Shown piece by piece: positions 23,301 through 38,200 of a stretch of DNA of 64,000 bases. The stretch comes from Heterostelium multicystogenum. Its lineage: Eukaryota > Evosea > Eumycetozoa > Acytosteliales > Acytosteliaceae. The stretch spans positions 1-64,000 of the forward strand of contig RCNN01000169.1 in the NCBI GenBank assembly GCA_003667245.1. Direction: 5' to 3'. The translations under genes and the position numbers were made by a program. Every line of letters begins with the position of its first letter. Within the stretch, counting starts at the first letter, position 1. Under the pieces are notes generated by a model. That model did not search any database, was not told the origin of the DNA, and worked only from the letters and a program-made list of their open reading frames with translations.

Positions 23301-26300
23301 AGGAGCATTGGTAACATGATAGGTTCCAGTTGGAATCTGAGGAACGAAATGCTCACCGTTGCCTCGTTTAATTGAATATTTAACTTGACCTTCAAAATCC
23401 CTGACATCAATTACAATATTTTGATCGACAGTATGAGTGAATATCCTTCCATTTTCAAATCTTTCAACTGTTTCTGAAGTCGACAGTTTGATTGCATAAC
23501 CTCGAACCATACTATGGAATTGTTTAACTAGTTCATGGTGCTCAAGGCATATAAAACTACCACCTCTCTTTGGTTGTTTGGTATGTCTATTGGAATCACC
23601 GAAACAAATGGTTGGATCGCTAACCTCATAAGGGAATGCATCTAGCATTATTTTGCTGTGATCTTGTTGCTTTCCTGAGTATGATTGGGAATCCCAATTG
23701 GTTCCATCTTCTTTTATTAAAAGATGATGTGGAAGTTCTAAAATTGAATTAATATTAGTAAATTACCTAAACTTCAGGATAATAGCTTAATATATACCAA
23801 TTTGAGTTACTTGATAGATTGGCGCCACTTGGTAAAGATCCTTGCCAACTAAAATAAAAGACATTTTTGTTAGTATATTCATTAATAAGATAGTTGGTTC
23901 AATAACATACAAGCCCACGAATGAGCAAAGAATTTTCTTTTGTAATATCTTGAAGCGATAACCTCATATAGATCAACTCCATCATATACATCTTTGCCTA
24001 CTTTGATAACTATCTCCCAAGGAAGCAATGGATTGGCCATTGTATAATTATTTGCTCCTGCTGCGCTCATGACTTTAATAGTATTGGGCACATCGATATG
24101 GGTCTTAGAGAAAAGTTTCAATGTTTTGGTGATATCTGGTCTTTGAATTCCCTTGACATTTGTTTCCATCATCCAGTAGCAGTAGTTTTCTAGATGTTGG
24201 AATCTCTGGGGAGGATATGCACGGTTTAATGTTACGATATCCAAGTCTGACAGATTATTGGGCTATTATTTTTAGATATATAGCAGGATGTGAAACCTGG
24301 ATACGTGCTAATATTGTATTATAGATTGATTCTATTCTATTACGACACCTCTATTTTTTGATTTTTGATTAGTATAATAATTTATCGTTGATTTTGGTAT
24401 ACTTACAGATATTATGTGACTGGATCTTTGTTCAAAAACAGTTCTGTTATTGATTAGGTACAACTGATTGCATGGAATGTTTCCTCTGCATAAAACATTG
24501 TTTGCTGGAATTCTATTGGCAGCACTAGTTGAATGAACAGATTGTTGATGATTCAAAAGATTGACACTCAATTTAGCCATATAATCAATTACATTTCCAA
24601 GATTTTCGAAATTGTAACAAAAGAAATTTTGGCTTTGGTCCGGTGTACCAATCCATTTTGCTGGATGCATACCGTTTTGAAGGAAATGCTCATAGAAATC
24701 ACCAGTAGTAGCAGGGAAATTTGGGTTTGTATGCAATACATGAATTCCTCTGGCTACACCATCATCTTCAATATCATAAATGACAAAACCTATTTATAAT
24801 GAATAAAAATAAGTAAGTAGTCATTAGAAAATTAAAAGTAGACATACCTTTTGCATGTGCATAACTTCTACCAGCGGGTTTACTATTAGGGCTCTTAGCT
24901 CCAGTTGATAGTCTTTCTCCATATTGATCATTCCAACTATAATATTAAAACACCATTAGTACTACTGAATTGATTACATCATTAATAATCCATAATTTAA
25001 ATAATACAAACACATAGTAATATGATTTGGTTTGGTCAAGTGATTTAAAAGTAGCGGCAAGTGGTGACAATTTTTGTTTGGGTTCAAAAACGTAGTTTTT
25101 CGCTGTAGGAGTGTAGTCACCTTCCTTTTGCATGAGATAGTCTTTGATTATCAATGAATCCATTGACTCGTCGATGTATAAATAACTATTATAAACATCT
25201 TTTTGTAATGGTCCTTTTTTGCCAAGCTTATAGGTGAACCACCATGAAACTGGTTTGTTGTTGTATTGATTGGCTGGACCATCTGCCTGTCCCATGCATG
25301 ATATACCATGATTATTGAAAATTAATCTCTCCAGTGAGTGAATTGCATTATTGGTCGTATCAACGAGCCTTAAATAATACTTTCCACTTGTCATATCTTC
25401 GGGCTTTGTGCAAATTCTTTGTACACCATTTGGAACAGGAATTTCAGCAAGACACACCAGAATTTTTGAATAGTTCCTGAAGGTTTGATCATTATAACAT
25501 CTACATTTGGGGAATCACCTTTGTTATAAGTCAATGTTATCTTGTCCTCATAGTTTTTAGATCCAAACAATGGAGTCGCTTCCATTATTCTTGGAGCTGG
25601 AGAATAAATTAAGTTAGAAATTTAATTTCAATTCAAAAATTCTCATCGCCATACCTTTGTATTCAATGGTTTTATCTGTTGTTATGGTTTTACCAAATAT
25701 TGTGTACTTTAATTCTATATCTATTGCTAAGTTTGGTGTAGGTGGTGGTAGTGGGCAAACTATCGATGGCATAAGTGGCGCAACTGCGGTTAAGTACAGA
25801 CAAGAGCCTACTTTGGGATTGTCAAAATCTACTTGGCGTGCCAAGGCTATGGAAGATGAAAATGTAATTTCTTTGGTAATTGTATCATAGGTTACACCAA
25901 ATAAATCAACTTCAATCAGCTCCATTGCTGGCTTATCTAATGCTGGAGAGGATAAAGTGAAAGCGTAGCTGAATTCCCACTTATTGATGTAGTAAGATGG
26001 ATATGCAATATCTCGTAGAGGTCCAATGATCAATTCAGAAGTACTCTGCTCAAAATGACCAATAACCATTATTGTGCATAGGTTGTTTTGGTGTGAAACA
26101 TAAGTACCAAGTATGTCATATTCTTCAATACGTGAATCAGTTATTTGATCAATATCCCAGACTTTTACATAAGAACTATTATGACTAATATATTCAGCTA
26201 TAAATGTAACAAATAAGTAGTCTTGAGCATAACTTATTGTTCGTCTGTCAGCAAGCAGCTTCATGGTTTTGCTTAATATTGTCATAGCTGATGAATTCTC

Positions 26301-28682
26301 CAATTACTTTGAGATCAGGTGCTCCATTCTTTTTAATTGTGAAGATATTATTAATCTCCATTTTGGTTTCACCAATGGCAATTGATTGGATAGAATCAAT
26401 TCTCTTTCCGTTTAAGATCCTTAAATTACCAGAATATGTCGACATCATATCTGGGGCTTTGTTGCTCTCAATATCAAATTGTGGACCAATGTATTTGAAT
26501 TTGAGATCAGAGACATATGTTTTAACAAAGTCAGGATTCTTATTCTCTGGATCGAATACAATCGAGATTTGATATTCAGTTGGGAGATTGGAAATCATAG
26601 GTGTAGGAATCTCATTGCATACGATTGACTGAGGAATGGCACCTGTGATACAGGATAATCGAAACTGACCCAACATGATCTTGAAATCAACATCTTCAGG
26701 AAAATTGACAGTATCAAAAGTAATGGATTTTCCAGATGGGTCATCGAATAAAAAATGAGATAGAGAGTTTACATCTTGAACCTTAATGCTTGGAGCTATT
26801 AAAACCTGATTATTAGTAGAAGTTACTGGAAAGTTGATAAATATAATACTTACCAAGTAGATGTATATCAATCTTTGGTAATACTTCAAACGAGAGAGTT
26901 TCAGAAGTTCCATCAGCTTAAGCTGTGTTTTGGTTACAAAAAAGTTGATGGTTTGTGGTACTGCCAATGCAGCATCAATCTCAATTGATATCTCTCCATC
27001 TGTTGTTGTAATATCGTTTATATCCAAATCATTTCCACCCAGAGTAACTTTATTGACCATTTTCAAATGCTCTCCTTTTATTTGTGCCAAAGAATGTCCT
27101 TTGTTTAATATTTTAATCGATTGAGCTGGAATTGATTGAAACGTAGGATCTATTATAATGATTGATTATTAATATACTCTTTATTCATGAGCTAGCAATG
27201 ACAATAAATGGAATACATACATAAGTATTTGATTTTGTAGGTTGTTGGATAGTTTCTTCCGTACATCTCTACTCTTATAGGGAACTCCCAAATGGCAGGA
27301 TTGTTTGGGAAATAGTCTGGGGTAAGACACTCATACAAATCAATCTTGAGAGAGCATGCTAGCTTTATGTTTTGGACAAAAACCGAACCTTTGGGGTCGA
27401 GATGTTCACCTTCTATTTCAATGGTTTCTTTGTCGTGTATCATGCCAACTTCAAACTCCGGATTCATTAAGTCATTGATCTTTGGAACTGTTAAACATAT
27501 TAATTTAAGAATGGTTATACATATTCTTTTGTAAGACAAACATACCAAAGAAGTTGAATTGTTGTGAACCAGGAACTATATGAGTACCAATCTTAACAAT
27601 TGAATCCACTAGGCCATTGTCAAACTCTGTTGGGTTGTCAAGAGAACAGGAAATCTCATTGTTTACGAATGATTTTACGGTGCAAATAACAGATTTCAAA
27701 GCTAGGTCAACTAAACTAACTGAAATATGTTCTATCCTTAGATTTGGAACAAATACTGCAAGTTTAAATACTAGGAGATCATTCTGATCGGTGTATGCCA
27801 AATGAGAATTAAGTGATCTGATTGGTTGACCCACTGGCGCCAAAATAGTTGCTATTCAATTTTTCGATTTTGTGTTAATATTTGCTAATTGATCATTTTC
27901 GCATATAATTGAACTTACGATTTACGACTGTCAACAAGACCTCCTTTGTAAGTGAGCCTGTGTATTCGATAATTACGTTATAAACATCACTTGGTATTCC
28001 TCCAACTTGGTTGTATGTACATTCAATTTCATCGTTGGTTTGACGTGGTGCTATAGCACAGACATATTTGTTAGCTGAAGTTGTACTGGCTAGTGTAACC
28101 TGAGGAGCATAGTTTGGGAAGAACAGATTGGATCCCTTTATTTTAAAAGAAGTACTTCCTTCAAATATAAATTCAGGATCTAAATTGGTTATGGTAGGCT
28201 CTGTTTGAGTCGAATAGAGTTTCATTAGATCTTAGAGTTAATCAATTTAAGAAATATGTTGTCGATACCAACTGACATAAGATAATACCACTTGTTCTGG
28301 TGGATTGGTTGTAGCGTGGTCTACTATTTTCAATGTATACAGGTTCATATTTGACTTTGATCGCTTAGCTGGTGGCTTTTGACCGCCTCCTCCACCACCG
28401 GCACCTTGACCAAGTACAACATCCCTGAGATCAGGGATACTATACAGGACAATATCATTACCAGCAATTCTAACAAAACTACATACATGAGTTTTTGTTC
28501 CATCTGTTACCTCGACAGAGAATTGGGTTTGATCAAAAAGCATATAGTGCTGGAAGTTGTATGGAAATAATAAATCCATCCTCATATATAGTAGGAACGA
28601 CTCCAAAATTCAGAGATTGGACCTCCACAATTATGAGGGTTGTAAGTACTAATAATTGAATTAATATATTTTCCACCTTCAT
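17396..28682 (-). CDS. Giant secreted protein: IPT/TIG + intact DNase II + SdrD_B-like + lectin-like tail
   Basis: About 11 kb with many introns of 50-80 bp. The start at 28682 gives a signal peptide (MKVENILIQLLVLTTLIIV then EVQS). A Gly/Pro-rich N-region and several IPT/TIG-like repeats follow (about 28200-25600). A complete DNase II domain spans about 25400-23500: ISCMGQADG...WWFTYKLG, YLYIDE, HAKGFVIYD (His 24857-24855, Lys 24851-24849, Asp 24775-24773), HVLHTNPNFP (His 24733-24731), DHSK (His 23660-23658, Lys 23654-23652), then CFGDSNR...GGSFIC. All catalytic positions of animal DNase II are kept. Next come a long unassigned region, more IPT/TIG repeats (21700-20400), an SdrD_B-like module (GYVYVDKNNN), a YGEY module, and an 813-aa terminal region with repeated bulb-lectin-like strands (LKLSSNGRLTIYD; VALWYS). 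No transmembrane segment is seen at the C-terminus. One-base slips occur, e.g. about 22425 (A4) and 28570. Confidence 0.8.
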
Positions 28683-29258
28683 GTTATTAATAATACTAAT
28701 AATAATAATTAACAACTTGAATGATTTAAAATAAACTAAACTCTATAGGCGATCATAAAAGGTTTTTGAGATGGATCAACATAACACAGACTTGATCAAA
28801 TGGTCATAAAATAATCATATGATGCCAATTGCGTTCGTAATCCATTGTACAAAAATATTTTATATTTAGACAATTGTCTCTTCATCCATCTTATTTTGAT
28901 TGACCAAAAGATTAGACCCCTGCTCACCCATACTGGGAAGGACACCACATGTCGTATCCCTCAACTAATACATGCGTTAGATATTTTTTTATTCGCGTTT
29001 TTTACTCGTTTTTTTTGTGATTTCGCTGCAAATCAGTAAATCTTATTTAAAAAAATGATAGATCAATGTATGTAATCCCAGAATCTCATTCGTTTGGTTT
29101 CCAAAGTCTAATCTTTAGAATAATCTTTCATATAATGAAATCAATCAAATTGCAAACGAGAAATGGTGGATTGATGTTGAGGTTGATAAAACAAAATGAG
29201 CAATTTGTTCAACCATTCGCATAATTGATTATTCAATTAGTCTTATCATTGAAAATGA
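28683..29258. promoter_or_regulatory. Shared divergent 5' region of the two giant genes
   Basis: About 575 bp between the minus-strand start at 28682 and the first open codons of the plus-strand gene near 29259. It contains T-rich tracts (about 28985-29015) and a GC-richer patch (28915-28975). No ORF of interest was found. By position it is a bidirectional promoter region, but no specific binding sites are identified. Confidence 0.5.
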
Positions 29259-32200
29259 TTTACTAAATATATATCTATATATACACTTATTTTATTTGTT
29301 TGTTGTAGTTTTATATTTGGTGGAGCTGTTGACCCAGCTTGTTTATCGCCAAGCAACACTAATGTTCAATGGTGGTATATCAAGAAACTTCCCTTGTCGA
29401 ATGCCTATCTATATGTCGACGACCAAGAGAATATCCAATACTATCCTGACATTACGTTGTCCGGAAGCAGTTTGGGATTGACTCTGGAAAGCATTAAAAC
29501 TTCTCAGGCTTTAATGTTTAACGACAAACCTTGGCTCAACGATAGAAGCGGAAAGAAAATATCTCCACTAAATAGTCGGTGGCAACCAAACCAATACGGT
29601 TCATCAAAAGGTTTCGTTGCAATTGGTTCAACTGGCTCCGGAATTCATGTCAAACATACTTTGGATGGCTTTCCAACGCTTACAACCGATACCAACTCAA
29701 TTATTACACCTTCTTCAGGTTTAAAATGGTTCCCAAATGACTACACCATGGCTGTAGATCAATCTGTAGCTCTGAATGTTGGTCATTCATTTTTCTGTCA
29801 CAGATTTAATTCTATTAACTCCCTATTTGTCGACAATCTGCTCCAATTGACTCCCTGGATTTACTTTAATTCACTTTCCGGAAGTAGTGCTTTATTATTT
29901 AGCAGGTTATTCACTGCAACTAACATTGAAACCACAAACAAAATGACTACTTTTGATAACATTGAATTGCTCACTGGACTCCAATCGAATACTTGGCCAT
30001 CATTAAATGGATATCTAACTTTACATGTAAGTTAAAGATCTTTGTCAAACTGTCTGTCATTAGCTTATTCTAACATTTCCATTAACTTCTTTAGAGAACA
30101 TCAGATGTGCCATCAAATAGTTTGGGTTTGGTAGAAAATCGATTACCAATTGACTTTTCAAACCATTATAATATACCCTTGGTTGAAAGACACTGGAACT
30201 CAGAGTTAGAAAAGGCCGGATTTGCATTTAATAATACTCACATATGTCTAGGTGATTTTCAAACTACACCAAATACTCCTGGAATGCTCCTATGTGTCAA
30301 AACACAAAGCCAATCTATAAACAAATATTTTATCACAACTGTTTTCAAGACTATCACTCAACCATGCGGCATCAACTGTGGCAATATTGTCCAAGGTGAA
30401 TTCATAGGCAAAGGACAAGTTAAATTTCAAACTAACACAGTCAGCACATTTATCGGTACATTCCTCTCGCTTACTCCATTCGACTCAAGGTTCATTGATA
30501 CCGACATCACTGTAACCTCCATTCCAAGCTCAAACATCGACTGTTCCTCCGAGTGTATTGCTAAATTCAAGGAGCAAACTCAATATCAAACTGATGAATT
30601 TGCTATGATTGATATTACCAAATACCATAGTCGTCAAATTAAGTTGAATCTAAGTGATAGAAAGAGAAGCTTACGTGTTCTTAGCTCGAGTGGTTCAATC
30701 TATTCAGTTGGTCTAAATTACCAAGACAATGTCTTCTTGCCTGACATCACCAACTCATTTGACACCAATCTATTTATGCTATATAGAACCATGCAAATGT
30801 TAATTGAGTTGTATCAAACCACAAACAGTCTTCAATATGTTGTCAAAGTCAATGAACAACAACACTCGGCAACCATCAATGACAACAACAACTATGTGAT
30901 TCAATTGGATAACCTTTGTATCGATGATATCTTTATAGCCTATTCATATGATTATATTACAAAGCTAAACCCCAACTTTGGAGTAGCATCACTCAATATC
31001 AACGATAGAATCAAACCACTCGAAGACAATGAATTACTTGCAACCACTAAATCTCTGATCTACGCTTTCGCACTCAAATTCAAACAGGTGAGTCACTGAC
31101 CAAAATGAATGTTTATTTAAATCTCAATCAGAATCACTAACATCAATCAACTGTTTATTCTTTACTATTCTTTTTAGGATGTATTCCCTTTCCTAAGTAC
31201 TGATTCCAAGCAAATACTTCACTGTAATGCACCGATATCAATTGAGAATTACCAAAAAGAATGGTGTTACCCAACCAGTTTCTCAATCATCTGGTTTGAT
31301 AAGCTCTTTTCTTTGGGATATCATTGATAATCATGCTGATCAAGATGAGATATTCTATCAAGGGTCTATTACTAGTGGATTGGATACTATATCATTATAT
31401 TTGATCAAGGAAATCATCACAGAGAATGCTCCAACTGATATTTTTAACTTCATACATTTGTTAAAGCTTAAGATTGCTGCAAACAACGCACTTGATACCA
31501 AGCTAATCTTTGACAATCTGGATGGTGTCATCTACAATAACTATATATTTAAATGTAACTTTTGCCTAGGTGTATGTATCAAGATTTAGTTTAGTTAAAG
31601 CTTTTATACAACTAACTTTATTTCAGGCTCCAAATAATCCAGCATCAGACCCTATAAATGAAATCCTAGGTAGATTCCAAGTATGTGATTCATCTTTCGA
31701 TTCCATTCCTCTTGAAAAGCTATATGAAAGCCGTTGGAAAATGGGCTCAATCAAATCCAAATGACTTACTATCCAATAACGTCTGGCTCTCCGTTTATGA
31801 TCCTTCCATGAAGGCTATGATAAGAAGTTCTAAAATGCTCAAGGATAGCATTAGTTTAAGAGATAGATATTTTTGTAATATACCTATTCATATTGGTCAA
31901 CCATTTAGTGCTATTACACCACTTGGAATTGATATTATCACTGAAATCATTGGTATTTTAGTTGACACCACTGAAAGAGTGATCAAATACAATGATCAGC
32001 TTTTTACCTATTACATTCCTAGTGAAGTTGATGGCGAAGGATTTGTCATTATCAAGTACTTTGACAAGATTTGTAATTTTGTCCAATCATCTGTTGCCGA
32101 TTTCGAAGATGGTTCTATACTTTCAAAGTGTGAAGTCGATCCAGTCATTCTATCAATCGGTCCATTGAGAAGTGCAACCAAGGATGAAACCAATATCATT

Positions 32201-35200
32201 GTAAAAGGTAGAAATTTGCAATATATGGAATTCCATTTTGGTGACCAAATTATTCATAGCTGTGCATATACTACAACTGGCAATTTTAATGAAATGAGCT
32301 GTACTGTACCATCTGGAATAGGTAGTAAGACTATTTCGTTAATTAACCCAATGGATGGCTCCCTCAAGCTGCCCAATTCATTCAAATTCCAATATGATGG
32401 ACCAGTAATTACTGGGTTAAAACCACTTGGACCATACGATACAATTGGATCAGAGGTTACCATCTATGGTCAAAATTTCTTCTCTAAAACATCAACCATT
32501 GAAGACATCAAGCTTAGCATCGGTGGAAATCCAATTTCAATTCTTTCAGGTGATTTTGATTTGGAAGCTCAAAACCAATATATTGTTATCAAAACAAATG
32601 GAACTGGTATCAGGAAAGATATTTCAATTGAAATTGGTGGCCAAACCTTTAAAGATCTCCACTTCATCGACCACAAGCCACCAAAAATTGATACATTATC
32701 CAATATAATGTGGCCCACTGTTGATAATCAAGTAATAAGCGTATATGGATCTCAGTTTGGTGATCCATATCTCAGCAAGCAAAGTTCCCCCTTCTCAAGT
32801 ATAAATTGTAATAGTGTTTCTCGAATAAGTGATACTCTAATAGTTTGTAATACAAGCTCTGGTTATGGAAAAAACTTGGATTTTAGAATAGTGGTCGATG
32901 GCCAACAATCTAATTTCCTAACTTATCATTACATTGCTCCGACAATTTTTCAAGTTGTTCACGAACCTTTTACCAATACATCATATGGTGGATATTTCTG
33001 GGTTGCTGGACTTAATTTTGCAACAACTACATTTGATCTTCCAAATGTTACAATCGTTATTGATAACTACTTGGTTGATAAATGCGAAGCTGATGAAGGA
33101 CTATGTTATTTCCAAAAGTTATACTATAATGAAGAAGGAACTGAACTAATCCCAACTCCAACTCAACAAAAGCCAGGATCCTATGATCCATTCATTGATT
33201 TAAGTCCTACCTTCAGGGACACTGTTGACTTTGAATGCCTCAAATGTTGGATGCCAGCTGGTGTTGGAAATGACAATTTTTGAAAGTAGAAATTGGAGAA
33301 CAATCTTCTGACAATTCAAAACAACCACTTGTCTTCCCAAGACCTTTGATCACCAATGTTACCAACAATAGTTCTGTAACAGACGGATTTGGAATTCTCT
33401 CCATTTTTGGTATCAATTTCTCGCCAAAAGAACCAAAAACGATATATGATCCAGACACTGATATTGAATATATTGTGCCTGATATTATCTATGAAAGAGG
33501 ACTAGATAGAAGTAACATTTCAATTGGACAATATCCATTTAAGAATATTCAATGGATTAACTCAACATTGATATTCACCGAGATTCAACCAGGTGTAGGA
33601 GCTAATCTTCCTATATATCTGTTCTTAGGAAATCAAAGCATGATCAATTCAGATTTAGATAATTCACTTTTTACATTCTCTTACAATAGTATGTACAGTA
33701 ATCTAATCAAAGAATAATATTTGATCTAACCAAGCTAACATTTGTTTACCATAGGACCAAGTATCACAAAATTTGTAGGATCTTTTAATACAAGTGGAAA
33801 TTACAATTATTTCTATCTATGGTCTTAACTTTATTCCCAAGAATCAAACATTCTTGACAAAATCAGACTTTGAAACAAGTTATCTCCAAATCGATGGAAA
33901 AAATTGTACATCTCCGACATGGATCAATTCAACTTTGTTCACATGTACACTTCAACCTGGAATTGGTGGTAATCTTACATTAGACGTATACATTGGAAAT
34001 CAATCGAATATCAATGGTTTAATGAACTTTTCATACTCTCTCCCTTCAATTTACTCTTCAGATTCAAGTGACACCCAAGGTGGATCAATCATTACAATAC
34101 ATGGAGATAACTTTGTTCCAAAAGATGTTGATCCAAAGTCATCAAAAGTATTAATTAATGACCAGGATTGTGAAGGTATTGAGTGGATTGATCACCAGAA
34201 GATTGCCTGTACAGCACCTCCAGGAACAGGCAGAAATCAAACTATCTTAGTGAGAATTTCCAACCAAAACACAACATCATACATCTTCAACTATAATCAA
34301 CCTACAATTAAAGAAATTCCTCAAGTCTCAACACCAGGTGGTTTGGTTACAATCAAAGGATCCAACTTCATTCCAAAAGATATCATCCCTAAAAACTCTA
34401 ATCTCTCAATTAATGGAGTCATTTGTTCAGATGTTACCTACATTGATGAAACACAATTATCATGTACCTTCCAAAAAGGAATTGGAAAGGACCTTCCATT
34501 GGAGATCTATATTGATAATCAAAATGTGAAAGGAAAATTCAATTACAAAGCTCCAACCATCACTGAAATACCAAGCAGCGACACAAATGGCATGATAATA
34601 ACAATCAAAGGTGATAACTTTGTTCCTAAAGATGTTAATGATGGTGGTGTCTCATCTAGCTATGCTGAAATTAATGGAAAGAAATGTACTGAATATAACT
34701 GGATCGATGAGACACAGTTTTCATGCAAATCTCCACCTGGAATCGGCAAGAATATTCCATTCAAGCTTTTTATTGGAGGACAAACTCACACTGATAATTA
34801 CCTAATTTCTTACAATTGTAAATATTAATAACTTTTCAAAATTATTAGTTTTATTGAACTAACCAAACGTCCTTTAGCACCATCCCTACCCAGTAATTCA
34901 GAGTTTACAGGACCAACCAAAGGAGAATATGATATTACAATCAGAGGAGCAAACTTTGTACCATCTAGCTTGGCCTCTTCCACTCCCACCAATGATCAAA
35001 ACAATTATGTGAAGATCGGAGGTAAATCTTGCTTATCAGTTGTTTGGATGGATTCCAATACACTCCAATGTACAGTCCCACCTGGAACAGGTGTCAAGAA
35101 ATCGATTGAAATCAAAGTTGGTGGTCAATCTAATGATCAAAATACCTATTTCTCTTATGAAAGTAAGACTGTGTTATTACCATACTAATTTGGATCCAAT

Positions 35201-38200
35201 ACTAACTTATATAAATAATAAGAACCTACAATTACAGAGATATCTCCGAATAAAGGAAGAATGGCAAGAAATACTGTCGTTGTTGTCAAAGGATCTAATT
35301 TTGGAAATGTCAAAGGTACAATTACAATTGATTCTAAAGATTGTTCAGTTATATCTTGGAATCATGAGTCAATAAACTGTATTGAACCACAATCAGATAC
35401 CGAAGGCCCTAAAACAGTTTCAGTCACAGTTGATACTCAACAATCAAATCAAGACATTACATTCACATATTATGATAAACCAAAGATCGACAGAATTGAG
35501 CCAAAAGAAGGATCAGTTGATGGAAATCAAGAAATTATAGTATTTGGCTCCAACTTGGTGGAAGAGGGAAGTACATTGAAAGTATTCTTCAAGAACCAAG
35601 ATTGCTCCATTATATCTTCAACAAATGAACAAATTATATTCATCAACAAACGTGGAGGTGGACAAAATATTGGTATTTACATCAAACATGTGAACTCCCA
35701 GCTTTCAGATCAAGTTTCAAATATTAATACAGAGTTCTCTTATTCAGGTAAGAATAAGAATCGAGATATAAAATGAAACACTATTACTAATCTTTTAATA
35801 ACTATTAGCACCATCAATAACCTCAATTTCTCCATCTTCAGGAGATAAAGATATTAGTCAATTAATTCAAATCAATGGAGCAAATTTTAGGTCTAGTTGG
35901 CGAGACTACAACTGTGAAAATAGGAACCAAAGATTGTTCTTCTGTCAAAGTAATTTCATCATCCCAAATATCGTGTATAGTTCCAACTTCAGAATATGCA
36001 CATTCTGAAACTGTGGAGTTAACTTTCTACTCAAGATATGCCACTTCAACCTATGAGTACACAGAAGAAGAAAGTAGTAGCAGTAGTGAGAGTAGCAGTA
36101 GTGAAAGTAGTAGCAGTAGTGAGAGCAGCAGTAGCAGTGAGAGTAGCAGTGATAATAGTGAAGAGCAACAAGAGAAGATTACCGACCAAAAATTATATGT
36201 ACTCGGAACACAGAAAATTAATTGGCCCAAAGGAAAACCAGAAGTCAAGATCCCTGTCTCAATTGTCAATATTATTGAAGGTGGACCAAATCCCGTTGAA
36301 ATATTCACAAAGACTAGGAAACTGATTCCACCACCAAACTTTGAATATCCTTTCTCCGACTTTAGTTATATCAAAATTAATTGGGGAAAGATAAATTCGT
36401 ATACTCTTACCTCCACCAAATTCAAAGTCAATATCAAATTCAAGGTAACTTTCAAATTAAAGAGTGGCAAGTCATGGTCTTGTGAAGCTGATAGCTCAGA
36501 TGATGATGATGATGACGATGTTGAATCAGATGGTTGGCCAAGACCAAGTGAAAAAGATGGAGTTCCACAAGGTAAACTCCCATCTTGGTTACTACCACCC
36601 GGCAGTGACCCAGATCAACTACCAGCAGAAATTTCCTAATCCACCAGAATTGTTTTTTCAAGACAACAATCAAAGGTCGTCTCTTTGAAGATAAGAACTA
36701 CAATATGAACTACGATGGCAATGATATTCCTGTTGGTAGCAAATCTTTCATTATTGGAATAGTTAACGATGATAATGAATTCGTTAATGGAAAGATATAT
36801 GATGATGGCAGATATGAAATTGAAGTTGACTATCAACTTGGATTATACACTCTATATGTCATCTCACTCCCAACCTTTGGAGATACATCTTATTTCCTTC
36901 CACAGACTAGATTCCATGTTCCCTTCACATTTGGAGGTTGGGAACAAAACATTCCAGTATTTGTCAAAAAACCACTAGGATGCTTGGGAACTGTTGAAAC
37001 CTACTCCAAGAATGTCACACTCCAATATGGTGAATACAAATTGCTGGACTTTGGAGTCTACTTTTTTGAAACAACTACCCTCAAATTCCCTGACTATTGT
37101 TTAGTTAATCAATTTGGTCTGAATCTTTCAATTAAATACAGTAAGTAACAATCATAAAATGGCCTATCAAAAATATAATATTAATTTATTCTTTTCAGAA
37201 ACTACCCTTGACCTGTCACTATTCTTAGATATTAATATGAATGGAGCCAAAGATGACAATCTAATATCTTCGATGGCTTTTGATATTTTGTCAACCGTTG
37301 AAGGAAAAACAATAACTAGAAGCTATGACTATTCTATTACCAAGACAGTTGATATTCCATCTAGCTCAAGAATAGTTTTCAAATCTAATGTTATCACTCC
37401 GATAATTAACAACTACTATGTTAATGTTGATGATGCCACAGTAATTTCAACCATTACCAAGTCTCTTAGATTCATTGATATTCCACCATTTAAATCTCTA
37501 TCATTCACCGGTATTAGCTCACAAGTACTTTCTCTTACATTTGGAAAGTTTACCAAACAATTCTTCAATAACATTGGCTGGACCGAGAGTACGCTATCAT
37601 TCACTCCAAAAACCAATCAAACAGTAATCTTTACTAAAGATGATTCCGACATCAATGGTAGAATATTCTCGCCCAATGGAAATGAATTCACAATCAAACA
37701 ATTAACCATTGGAAATATCGAAATAGTCAATCAATGTATGTAATTTATTACTCTATTTTAGCTATTATACTTATTCATATTACATTTAGATCTATTCTCC
37801 AAATCAGTTCCAAACTCTGGTGGTAATATTGTAATCAGCAATGATTATTCATATCAAACACCATCGTACTTTATCGACTCTGTTCAAATTCAGTGTAACC
37901 CTGTCGAGTTGGTATTACAATGTATAATTCCAGCATGGACTGGAGGATCGTTGACCAAACAAATCACATCAAAATGGAATGGTTTGGATCTTTATAATAT
38001 CCACACCTTGACATACCTACCAGAAGAACAACCAACATCTACAACTTCAACAACTGGTGAACAGTCAACAACTGGTTCTTCGACAACAGGTGGTGGAAAT
38101 GGTGGTCAAATTTTATCTTATATTAATGGTTTCATCATTAATGATACAAACTCTAACAATCGTCATGACGAAGGAGAATTATTTATGGCAAATATCAATA

